A stretch of 7,242 bases of DNA from Spirochaetota bacterium (lineage in GTDB: Bacteria > Spirochaetota > UBA4802 > JAFGJZ01). The notes beneath the pieces were generated by a model. It saw only the letters and a program-made list of their open reading frames with translations, did not search any database and was not told where the DNA came from. Made by a program: the position numbers and the translations under genes. The stretch covers positions 1 to 7,242 of the forward strand of contig JAEWVL010000279.1 in NCBI GenBank assembly GCA_023396665.1, written 5' to 3'. This document shows, in pieces, positions 1 through 5,302 of the stretch (position 1 is its first letter; each line of letters starts with the position of its first letter).

Positions 1-21
1 GGGTATAAGTAATGGATTCAT
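1..21 (-). CDS. Start of an unidentified gene running off the left edge
   Basis: On the minus strand an ATG at 21-19 is preceded by AAAGGA (33-28) with a 6-nt spacer, a very good ribosome binding site. The frame reads MNPLLIP and then leaves the window. It lies in the same direction as dut-rnj but beyond their terminator, so it probably begins a separate transcription unit or is reached by read-through. Seven codons are too few to identify a product; the hydrophobic start would suit a membrane or exported protein, but that is only a guess. No convincing promoter is visible in the 50 nt between the terminator and this start. Confidence 0.45.
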
Positions 22-71
22 GGGTTTTCCTTTGTAAGATGCTTTTCGGGGTGCTTTCAGGCGAAGACCGC

Positions 72-96
72 AAAAAGGAAGGGAAGTCCCTTCCTT
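72..96 (-). terminator. Intrinsic terminator of the dut-rnj operon
   Basis: Read on the minus strand, AAGGAAGGG (96-88) pairs perfectly with CCCTTCCTT (83-75) around a 4-nt loop, and the stem runs directly into a T5 tract. It starts 33 nt after the RNase J stop codon. The other strand lacks a T tract, so termination is predicted only in the minus direction. Confidence 0.85.
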
Positions 97-128
97 ATGA
101 CAAGCAAACCTTTACAACTATCATCAGT

Positions 129-1805
129 TTATATTTCCTGAACAATTATCTCAACAAGCGGATTAGACGAGGTTTGATGAGCTATTGTATTTTTCAGCGA
201 CTTGCGCAAAGCCGCAACTATCTCGTTTTTCGAAGGTCTGGCATGCAGCATCTGATCGAGCCGGTACAAAACCTGACCGACCAACTCATCACACAACTTG
301 CTTTTCTCGTCCTGAGCGATGCCTTTAATGATAATTTCGGGGTCACAAACCAGCTGTTTCTCCTGAAGAATCACTGAAATAAGCACTATACCGTCAGTAG
401 ACATCGTTTGGCGATCCTTTATCAGGTCTCCGGTGATGTCTCCGGTAATGCCGCCCTCCACAAAAACACTCTTAATCGCAAAATGACTCTCTTTCGAAAT
501 CGCCTTTCTGCTCAGTTTTATCACATCACCGTTTTCGGCGAGAACAATATTCGATTCCTTAATGTCCATATCGATTGCAAGACGGGTATGCGCTTTGAGG
601 TGTTTGAATTCACCGTGCACCGGCATGAAAAACTTCGGTCGAATCAGCGCCATCATCAGTTTAAGCTCTTCCTGCGAGCCGTGTCCTGATACGTGAATAT
701 CCTCATCCTGTTCATAAAAGACCTGGGCGTTCTGCTTCATCAACTGATTGATGACAGTATTGATCGTGCGCTCATTTCCGGGAATAACCGATGCGGTGAT
801 GATAATCCTGTCTCCGGTTACTCCGGTAAAGTGCTTGTGGGTGCCGTTTGCGATACGGGTGAGCGCCGACATCGGTTCGCCCTGTGTTCCTGTACAGATG
901 ATGACGAGCTTTTTGTCGGGAATAACTCTGGCCTCTTTCAAGTCGACAATCAGATTGTCTTTGTAGTCCAGATAGCCCAGGCTTCGGGCAATTTCAATGT
1001 TCTTTTGCATCGAACGACCCGAAATCACTACCTTTCGGTTAAACTTTTGCGCGACGTTGAGCACCTGTTGTATGCGACTGATGTTAGAAGCGAAAGTCGC
1101 AACGATGATTCTTCCCTTTGCAGAGGAAAAAATCTCGAACAGTTTCGAGTTAAGGACCATTTCAGATCCTGTATACCCGGGGCGCTCGGCGTTCGTCGAA
1201 TCGGACATCAGAAAAAGCACACCCTGTTGTCCGTAGTATGCGAGCCGGTCTATCCCTGCTCTGCGCCCGTCCTCGGGAGTGTGATCGAATTTGAAATCAC
1301 CGCTATGCACTATCGTCCCGACCGGTGTCTTAATCGCGAGAGCGCAGCCGTCGACGATTGAATGGTTAACCGGAATAAACTCGACCTGAAACTCTTTTAC
1401 CGATATCAACTCGCCAGTTGAAACCTCAGTAAGGTGGTTGGGATGTCCGCTTGGCCTTTCCTCGAGGCGGTTTTTAATAAAACCGATCGTCAATTTTGTA
1501 GCAAAAACCGGCACATTGAAGGTCTTCAGAAAAAATGGAACCGCTCCTATATGATCCTCGTGTCCGTGTGTGATGAAAAGGGCGGCAACTTTATCTTTGT
1601 TCTTTTCGAGATACGAAAAATCGGGAATTATATAATCGATACCCGGCGTATCAGGGGTGGGAAACATGATGCCGCAATCGATGACGATTATGGTCTTATC
1701 CGTTTCAATGGCGGTCATGTTGCGACCGATGGCGTCAAGGCCGCCAATGGGTATGATTTTTACCGCCTGGTCGATGGTCTCATTTTTTTTGTGTGTTTGT
1801 CTCAT
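129..1805 (-). CDS. rnj: Ribonuclease J
   Basis: This is an RNase J, the metallo-beta-lactamase/beta-CASP nuclease that acts as both endonuclease and 5'-3' exonuclease in mRNA decay and rRNA/mRNA maturation, in the cytoplasm. At 558 aa it has the usual family length. The metal site is intact: HGHEDH at residues 80-85, VNHS with His148, and HSGDFKFD with Asp170. The beta-CASP insert follows, including SDSTNAERPG at 201-210 and ATFASNISR near 236-244. HVSGHGSQEEL (371-381) and PVHGEFKHL (395-403) are the typical RNase J signatures that bind the RNA 5' end and metal. The C-terminal alpha/beta domain is complete. The ATG overlaps the dut stop as ATGA; AGGA lies only 2 nt upstream, so initiation probably depends on translational coupling to dut. 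The family assignment is secure; the choice between J1 and J2 is not meaningful here. Confidence 0.97.
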   Translation of the reverse strand: MRQTHKKNETIDQAVKIIPIGGLDAIGRNMTAIETDKTIIVIDCGIMFPTPDTPGIDYIIPDFSYLEKNKDKVAALFITHGHEDHIGAVPFFLKTFNVPVFATKLTIGFIKNRLEERPSGHPNHLTEVSTGELISVKEFQVEFIPVNHSIVDGCALAIKTPVGTIVHSGDFKFDHTPEDGRRAGIDRLAYYGQQGVLFLMSDSTNAERPGYTGSEMVLNSKLFEIFSSAKGRIIVATFASNISRIQQVLNVAQKFNRKVVISGRSMQKNIEIARSLGYLDYKDNLIVDLKEARVIPDKKLVIICTGTQGEPMSALTRIANGTHKHFTGVTGDRIIITASVIPGNERTINTVINQLMKQNAQVFYEQDEDIHVSGHGSQEELKLMMALIRPKFFMPVHGEFKHLKAHTRLAIDMDIKESNIVLAENGDVIKLSRKAISKESHFAIKSVFVEGGITGDITGDLIKDRQTMSTDGIVLISVILQEKQLVCDPEIIIKGIAQDEKSKLCDELVGQVLYRLDQMLHARPSKNEIVAALRKSLKNTIAHQTSSNPLVEIIVQEI

Positions 1806-2233
1806 ATTCCTGTGTGACCGAATCCTCCCTCGCCGCGGATACTATGCGCCAGAGAATCGACCACTATGAAGTCGGCTCTCTCTGCCCGTGCGAGGACGAT
1901 CTGGCATATCCTCATTTGATTTTCAACCCGAAACGGCTCTTTGCCGTGGTTGATTAGTATAGCTTTCAGTTCGCCGCGATAATCCGAGTCGATCGTGCCC
2001 GGCGTATTAACAAGCGTAATGCCGTTTTTCAGCGCCAGACCGCTACGGGGGCGCACCTGCAGCTCCCAGCCGGGAGACAATTCCACATTCAGTCCTGTCG
2101 GAATAATGGCTCTTTCTCCCGGAAGAATTTCCACTGGAGATTCAAGACAGGCAAACACATCCGCTCCGGCGGATCCGTCTGTCTGATATGCGGGGGGCAG
2201 AGCCCCTTTTTGCAGGGTAATGCGAACTTTCAT
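1802..2233 (-). CDS. dut: dUTP diphosphatase (dUTPase)
   Basis: A trimeric all-beta dUTPase that hydrolyses dUTP to dUMP and pyrophosphate. This keeps uracil out of DNA and supplies the thymidylate precursor. All five family motifs are present in the 143-aa protein: AGADVFA (22-28), RPRSGLALKNG (61-71), GTIDSDYRGELK (79-90, with the catalytic Asp82 and uracil-stacking Tyr85), RICQIVLA (108-115) and the glycine-rich RGEGGFGHTG (133-142). I chose the ATG at 2233, giving MKVRITL, over an in-frame TTG 15 nt upstream, because the family starts directly at this strand. Neither start has a recognisable Shine-Dalgarno sequence. The stop overlaps the rnj start by 4 bp, so the two genes form an operon. 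It lies just after the terminator of the upstream gene pair. Confidence 0.97.
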   Translation of the reverse strand: MKVRITLQKGALPPAYQTDGSAGADVFACLESPVEILPGERAIIPTGLNVELSPGWELQVRPRSGLALKNGITLVNTPGTIDSDYRGELKAILINHGKEPFRVENQMRICQIVLARAERADFIVVDSLAHSIRGEGGFGHTGI

Positions 2234-2244
2234 ATTGGAACAGA

Positions 2245-2288
2245 ACAAAAACCGGAGCTTAGTGTCAATTTATTTATTGCTCCGGTTT
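2245..2288 (-). terminator. Hairpin terminator after the lipoprotein gene, with a -35-like box in its loop
   Basis: The 10-bp arms aaaccggagc (2249-2258) and gctccggttt (2279-2288) are perfectly complementary around a 20-nt AT-rich loop. On the minus strand the stem is followed by a T-rich run (GGTTTTTG), about 25 nt after the stop of the 163-aa lipoprotein gene, so it should end that transcript. On the plus strand the tail is only TTTGTT, and no plus-strand gene lies upstream. The loop contains TTGACA on the minus strand (2268-2263), a perfect -35 hexamer pointing at dut. Confidence 0.65.
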
Positions 2289-2312
2289 GTTACTGTTAAG
2301 GGGGGGATACGA

Positions 2313-2804
2313 CTACTCCTGGGGCTGCTGCTCATCGACATATATGAAATCATAAATCGGCGAAGATTCCACAATTCTCAATTTCTCATCCAGACCCCAG
2401 ACAAGCCAGTAATATTTCTGTCCAATGGTCAATGTTACTGAACCCTCGGTACTGAAATCAGAATCTTCCGGTGAGTAGGGATGAAGATGACTTAAGCTCG
2501 TCACTCCCCTTGAAAAACCCGGCATGTTCGTATGAATGCCGCCGATACAGTCTTCCCAGTTGGTAACTTTATTCCCGGAATCAACAGAAGGATAATCACT
2601 GAAAATGGCCACAATGATATATTTGGACGCATAAACCTCATAGGTAAATTCCACATCTCCGCTGACCTTTTCTCCATCGTCGGGAGAACTCAAATAGGCT
2701 TCGTAATCCGTATCAAAGGCCGACGACTGATCGCAGGATGTCATGGAAAAGGCCATAAGCAGTATCGCTATTGTCAAAGCGCTCCTTCTTAGAAAATAGT
2801 ACAT
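2313..2804 (-). CDS. Predicted lipoprotein of unknown function, one beta-sandwich-like domain
   Basis: A 163-aa protein that I do not recognise as a named family. A basic start (MYYFLRR) and a hydrophobic segment end in the lipobox MTSC with Cys24, so it is probably lipidated and membrane-anchored in the envelope. The mature part, about residues 38-155, reads like one fibronectin-III-like or related beta-sandwich domain. It opens with a YLSSPDDGEKV segment, has alternating strands, and ends with a YYWLVWGLDE strand typical of such folds; this is a weak fold inference from pattern only. The tail is short and acidic/Gln-rich. The ATG has a strong GGAGG (2815-2811) 6 nt upstream, located inside the last codons of the beta-barrel gene, with which it overlaps by 16 bp. 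The two are therefore co-transcribed and probably act together at the outer membrane. Confidence 0.8.
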   Translation of the reverse strand: MYYFLRRSALTIAILLMAFSMTSCDQSSAFDTDYEAYLSSPDDGEKVSGDVEFTYEVYASKYIIVAIFSDYPSVDSGNKVTNWEDCIGGIHTNMPGFSRGVTSLSHLHPYSPEDSDFSTEGSVTLTIGQKYYWLVWGLDEKLRIVESSPIYDFIYVDEQQPQE

Positions 2805-3448
2805 GATACACCTCCGCTAATATATAATCCATCGAGATTGATAGATCCCTCTTCTCTTCTGTTCCACTCCCCGTTTATTCCTTTCGAACTTAGCGTGTAA
2901 TCTGAAACTGAGCCGTCATGAAATCTGTATTTACCTTCAAGAAAAACGTTTACCCAGTTATTTGGAAAAAAGATCACCCCGGCAACAGGGCCGTAGCAAT
3001 ATCGTTGTTTTGTGATACCTTCCTCATCACCCAGCACATTGTCATATACATCAAATACAACCGCACCTGCCAGTACACCGACATAGGGTGCAACGTAATG
3101 GTTCTGCATTATTCGGTAGCGAACAGAGAGACCCAGCATGAAATCATCGTAGGTCTTCTTATACCCAACCTCTCCGAATGATGAATCAGCTGTCATTTTG
3201 TTATATGACAGTACGCTTTCAATTGAAGCGACGAAATCCAGTTTCCAGAAACCGCCGCCAAGAAAAAAATTATAACCAACTCCACCCTCATCCGAATTCA
3301 TCGCTATTTCCCCGCTGCTCGGAATATTCAGGCCGAGACCCGCTATGAAGCGGGCTTTTTCTGAAGACTTTTCAGTTTCCTGAGCAGATACAAGTGACGA
3401 ACTCAGAACCATCATAATCAGCACAACAATTATCTTTTTATAGTTCAA
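2789..3448 (-). CDS. Predicted outer-membrane beta-barrel protein
   Basis: A 219-aa protein with a signal peptide (MNYKKIIVVL, hydrophobic core, likely cleavage after VSA at about residue 22). The rest is a series of amphipathic strands rich in Gly and aromatics, such as AGLGLNI, YNFFLGGGFW, LGLSVRYRI, APYVGVLAGAVVF and VFLEGKYRF, ending in GGVSCTIF. The C-terminal Phe and strand count, roughly eight, fit a small OmpA/OmpW/Opa-like barrel; the specific family is not identifiable by eye. I chose the TTG at 3448 because AGGGGG (3460-3455) lies 6 nt upstream and it gives a clean signal peptide. An in-frame GTG at 3472 would add eight residues (MSYKRGYC) and has no Shine-Dalgarno. It is the first gene of a two-gene unit with the small lipoprotein. 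Confidence 0.8.
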   Translation of the reverse strand: MNYKKIIVVLIMMVLSSSLVSAQETEKSSEKARFIAGLGLNIPSSGEIAMNSDEGGVGYNFFLGGGFWKLDFVASIESVLSYNKMTADSSFGEVGYKKTYDDFMLGLSVRYRIMQNHYVAPYVGVLAGAVVFDVYDNVLGDEEGITKQRYCYGPVAGVIFFPNNWVNVFLEGKYRFHDGSVSDYTLSSKGINGEWNRREEGSINLDGLYISGGVSCTIF

Positions 3449-3454
3449 ACAGTA

Positions 3455-3460
3455 CCCCCT
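3455..3460 (-). promoter_or_regulatory. Shine-Dalgarno that sets the TTG start of the beta-barrel gene
   Basis: AGGGGG on the minus strand, 6 nt before the TTG at 3448. It can pair with the anti-Shine-Dalgarno CCUCCU through one G-U wobble. The same hexamer and spacing occur before the infC start in this window, which supports both assignments. Confidence 0.7.
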
Positions 3461-3532
3461 TTTATAACTCACATTTATTCATATTGATCGCTACTGATGA
3501 TCAGCAATTCAAACTTCTCTTATAATCTTAAT

Positions 3533-3547
3533 CATGCAATTTGCATG
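3533..3547. repeat. 15-bp palindromic site upstream of the beta-barrel gene
   Basis: CATGCAA-T-TTGCATG is a perfect 7-bp dyad around one central base, 85 bp upstream of the TTG start of the minus-strand beta-barrel gene. It looks like a binding site for a dimeric regulator. No other copy was noticed in the window, and no promoter is clear enough to say how it would act. Confidence 0.4.
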
Positions 3548-3586
3548 CCACTATAACTTTTATCATCTTCGAATTTATAATTCATT

Positions 3587-3690
3587 CTTTTCTATATAAA
3601 GTGGCAATATCATTTATCCTTCCATTCAAAGGTATGAAACTCTTGTCTTCTATTGTTTATCACACCTGTTAACTGTACTTTTCTATATAA
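3587..3690 (+). repeat. Pair of 13-bp direct repeats
   Basis: CTTTTCTATATAA occurs at 3587-3599 and again at 3678-3690, offset 91 bp. Both copies lie in the AT-rich intergenic region and both include a TATAA-like core. Chance similarity in AT-rich DNA is a real possibility. Confidence 0.4.
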
Positions 3691-3838
3691 TCACAAAATC
3701 CAAATGATACACAGTGTTGCATCTTCACAACAATTGAAAGTGAACAATTAGCATCCGAATGAGTTTTTCTTGGGTAATATCTGAATTAATCGAGCAAGAG
3801 CCGAAAAGTACAGCAATGACAGCATTCCGATATTCAGC

Positions 3839-3866
3839 TTGAAAAGACGGCGGCTTATTGTAACAT
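3839..3866 (+). promoter_or_regulatory. Candidate promoter of infC-rpmI-rplT
   Basis: TTGAAA (3839-3844) and TAACAT (3861-3866) match the sigma-70 consensus at 5/6 and 4/6 positions with a 16-bp spacer. The predicted start would be near 3873, leaving a leader of about 120 nt. It is the best candidate I found in the AT-rich region, but only moderate in quality. Confidence 0.35.
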
Positions 3867-3982
3867 ACATTTCAATATGCCCATATTTCTTAATTAATTG
3901 CTTCGTATCAAAAAAAATGTTGCTAAAAAAAAGCCATTAATGCGATTCTGACGATGTATTTGTCGTAATTTGCCGTAGGTCT

Positions 3983-3988
3983 AGGGGG
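3983..3988 (+). promoter_or_regulatory. Shine-Dalgarno that marks the ATA start of infC
   Basis: AGGGGG followed by 6 nt (ttttat) and then ATA at 3995. No ATG, GTG or TTG exists in this frame between the upstream stop at 3938-3940 and position 4151, so this site decides the start. Confidence 0.75.
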
Positions 3989-3994
3989 TTTTAT

Positions 3995-4567
3995 ATAGCT
4001 ACCGTCAACAAACACAATCGTTTTAGAAACGAAAGGGATCACAAAAACGAAAGAGAGCACAAGATCAATGATGAAATCAAAAGTGCGAAAGTTCGTCTCG
4101 TTACCGAGGACAATGAGCCCCAGATAGTCGATATCGCAACCGCTCTTGAGTTGGCGACTTCACAGGAACTTGATCTGGTTGAAGTATCTTCCGGTCAGGA
4201 TATTTCTGTTGTTAAAATCATGGACTACAGCAAATTTCGCTTTGAACAGATAAAAAAAGCCAAAGATGCGAAAAAGAAACAGAAGATCATTCACGTAAAA
4301 GAGGTTAAGCTTCGTCCCGGTATTGACAGCCATGATTACGAGCACAAGGTCAAGCATGCGCGGGAGTTTCTTTCCGAGGGAGATAAAGTCAAGTTCACCA
4401 TGATGTTTCGCGGACGCGAGATCATGCATCAGGAGCTCGCCACCTCGAAGATGAATGATATTATTGAGATTTTAAAAGATATCGCCGATGTTGAAAAACG
4501 ACCTTCGGTTGAAGGCAGAAATATGACAATGATACTCGGGCCTAACGCACAGTCCCAGAAGAAATAA
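3995..4567 (+). CDS. infC: Translation initiation factor IF-3, rare ATA start
   Basis: IF3 binds the 30S subunit, prevents premature 50S joining and proofreads start codons and initiator tRNA. The full two-domain protein is 190 aa. The N-domain begins at KINDEIKSAKVRL (23-35) and includes KIMDYSKFRFE (74-84, the family signature). A lysine-rich linker KKAKDAKKKQKII (87-99) leads to the C-domain with VKLRPGIDSHDYEHKVK (104-120) and FRGREIMHQE (138-147). The first conventional start, TTG at 4151, would remove half the N-domain and has no Shine-Dalgarno. The conserved reading frame continues upstream to a stop at 3938. AGGGGG at 3983-3988 is ideally placed for the ATA at 3995, followed by GCT (Ala). 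infC is known to use rare starts (AUU in E. coli) for autoregulation, so an AUA is plausible. It is the first gene of the infC-rpmI-rplT operon; rpmI follows after 13 nt. The identity is certain; the exact start is inferred. Confidence 0.93.
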   Translation: MATVNKHNRFRNERDHKNEREHKINDEIKSAKVRLVTEDNEPQIVDIATALELATSQELDLVEVSSGQDISVVKIMDYSKFRFEQIKKAKDAKKKQKIIHVKEVKLRPGIDSHDYEHKVKHAREFLSEGDKVKFTMMFRGREIMHQELATSKMNDIIEILKDIADVEKRPSVEGRNMTMILGPNAQSQKK

Positions 4568-4580
4568 AGGATATTCTACT

Positions 4581-4778
4581 ATGCCAAAGATGAAGACAAA
4601 CAGCGGCGCAAAAAAACGATTCAAGCTTACAAAAAACGGAAAGGTAAAAAGAGCGATGGCATATGCCCGCCACCAATTAGAGTGTAAGTCTCCTCAACGA
4701 AAGAGAAATCTAAGAGGTACTACTGTAGCGTCTGAAGCAGAAGCGGTTCGCATAAAGCGAATGATGCCTTACGCCTAA
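4581..4778 (+). CDS. rpmI: Large-subunit ribosomal protein bL35
   Basis: This 65-aa, highly basic protein matches L35 over its entire length. It has the N-terminal MPKMKTNSGAKKRFK, then the GKVKRAMAYARH segment, and ends in the usual KRMMPYA. It binds 23S rRNA in the 50S subunit. AAGGA lies 9 nt before the ATG. It sits between infC and rplT in the classic operon order, in which L20 commonly represses translation through the mRNA. Confidence 0.97.
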   Translation: MPKMKTNSGAKKRFKLTKNGKVKRAMAYARHQLECKSPQRKRNLRGTTVASEAEAVRIKRMMPYA

Positions 4779-4813
4779 GACGTTCCTTCTTTCCTTAAAA
4801 AGAGGTTCATAAA

Positions 4814-5161
4814 ATGCCAAGAGCAAAAAGCGGTACAATCCACCGCAACAAAGTGAGAAAAGTCCTTAATGCGACAAAGGGCTTCAGAGGAGCACGTTCG
4901 CTGTTGTACAGAACAGCGAAAGACGCACGTCGCAGAGCACTGCAAAATTCGTTTATCCACCGTCGCATGAAAAAACGTGACATGCGCAATATCTGGATAA
5001 CACGTATAAACGCAGCTGCACGTCTTTGCGGAACAACTTACAGTGTCTTTATTCACGCCCTTTCAAAGGCTCAGATAAAGATCAACAGAAAGATGCTCGC
5101 AGAGCTCGCTGTTTCGGATCTTAAAACATTCGAAGCGGTTGTGAAGAAGGCAGCTGCCTGA
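4814..5161 (+). CDS. rplT: Large-subunit ribosomal protein bL20
   Basis: L20 binds 23S rRNA early in 50S assembly and, in several bacteria, represses its own operon. The 115-aa length is normal. The basic N-terminal arm contains HRNKVRKVLNATKGFRGARS (residues 10-29), and the globular part has KKRDMRNIWITRINAAAR (53-70), the family signature. FRGARS replaces the more usual YYGARS-type sequence, a modest variation. AGAGG lies 8 nt before the ATG. It is the last gene of the operon and is followed within 22 nt by a strong terminator. Confidence 0.98.
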   Translation: MPRAKSGTIHRNKVRKVLNATKGFRGARSLLYRTAKDARRRALQNSFIHRRMKKRDMRNIWITRINAAARLCGTTYSVFIHALSKAQIKINRKMLAELAVSDLKTFEAVVKKAAA

Positions 5162-5182
5162 TAGAGATAGCTCTTCTAACGT

Positions 5183-5213
5183 AAAAAAAGCACCCTCTTC
5201 GGGTGCTTTTTTT
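5183..5213 (+). terminator. Intrinsic terminator of infC-rpmI-rplT
   Basis: GCACCC (5190-5195) pairs with GGGTGC (5201-5206) around the loop TCTTC. A7 precedes and T7 follows, and more T residues continue to 5220. Because the flanking A and T tracts can pair, the element could also work in reverse, but no minus-strand gene ends here. Confidence 0.95.
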
Positions 5214-5302
5214 ATTTTTTCCGAAAATCGCCAACATTTCCGTCTTCTGAAACGTAATAGAGGCAGAGATTTATTCTCTTAATCTGTTTATGGAGAAAGA
5301 AG

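Larger units (their letters stand above)
3449..3994. other. AT-rich divergent intergenic region, no convincing gene
   Basis: About 550 bp separate the divergent beta-barrel gene and infC. What can be seen: a 15-bp dyad at 3533-3547; the 13-mer CTTTTCTATATAA twice (3587-3599 and 3678-3690, 91 bp apart); a possible infC promoter at 3839-3866; two A8 tracts at 3910-3917 and 3925-3932; and a 62-codon minus-strand open frame at 3748-3936 whose first ATG is at codon 23 and which resembles no family I know. A perfect TATAAT at 3686-3691 on the plus strand has no matching -35. There is no tRNA, no clear insertion-sequence end and no riboswitch that I can recognise. The last ~120 nt probably form the infC leader. 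Confidence 0.6.

Noticed and set aside
693..1361. A 222-codon plus-strand open frame
   Set aside because: It lies entirely antisense to the RNase J gene, whose motifs are intact; its translation shows no recognisable domain. It is a frame shadow, as are the smaller ones at 12-377, 408-689 and 1434-1817.
3485..3503. TGATC ... GATCA inverted repeat upstream of the beta-barrel gene
   Set aside because: The arms are only 5 bp in AT-rich DNA and readily arise by chance.
3634..3672. A 12-codon open frame starting MKLLSS in the intergenic region
   Set aside because: AAAGG lies only 1 nt before the ATG, the peptide is very short, and no downstream gene in this orientation is close enough for a leader-peptide role.
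3686..3691. Perfect TATAAT on the plus strand as an infC promoter
   Set aside because: No acceptable -35 at 15-19 bp upstream, and it would give a leader of about 300 nt; the pair at 3839-3866 is a better candidate.
3748..3936. A 62-codon minus-strand open frame in the infC upstream region (contains KKYGHIEMYV and a hydrophobic stretch)
   Set aside because: No start codon until ATG at 3870-3868, no good ribosome binding site, and no recognised family. It could be an eroded gene, but the sequence alone does not support calling it.
4151..4567. infC starting at TTG 4151
   Set aside because: It would delete the conserved first part of the IF3 N-domain, which is clearly encoded in frame upstream, and it has no Shine-Dalgarno.
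4775..5056. Minus-strand open frames antisense to rplT (and at 4160-4429 antisense to infC)
   Set aside because: They are shadows of ribosomal-protein and IF3 coding sequence, which is certain from conserved motifs.
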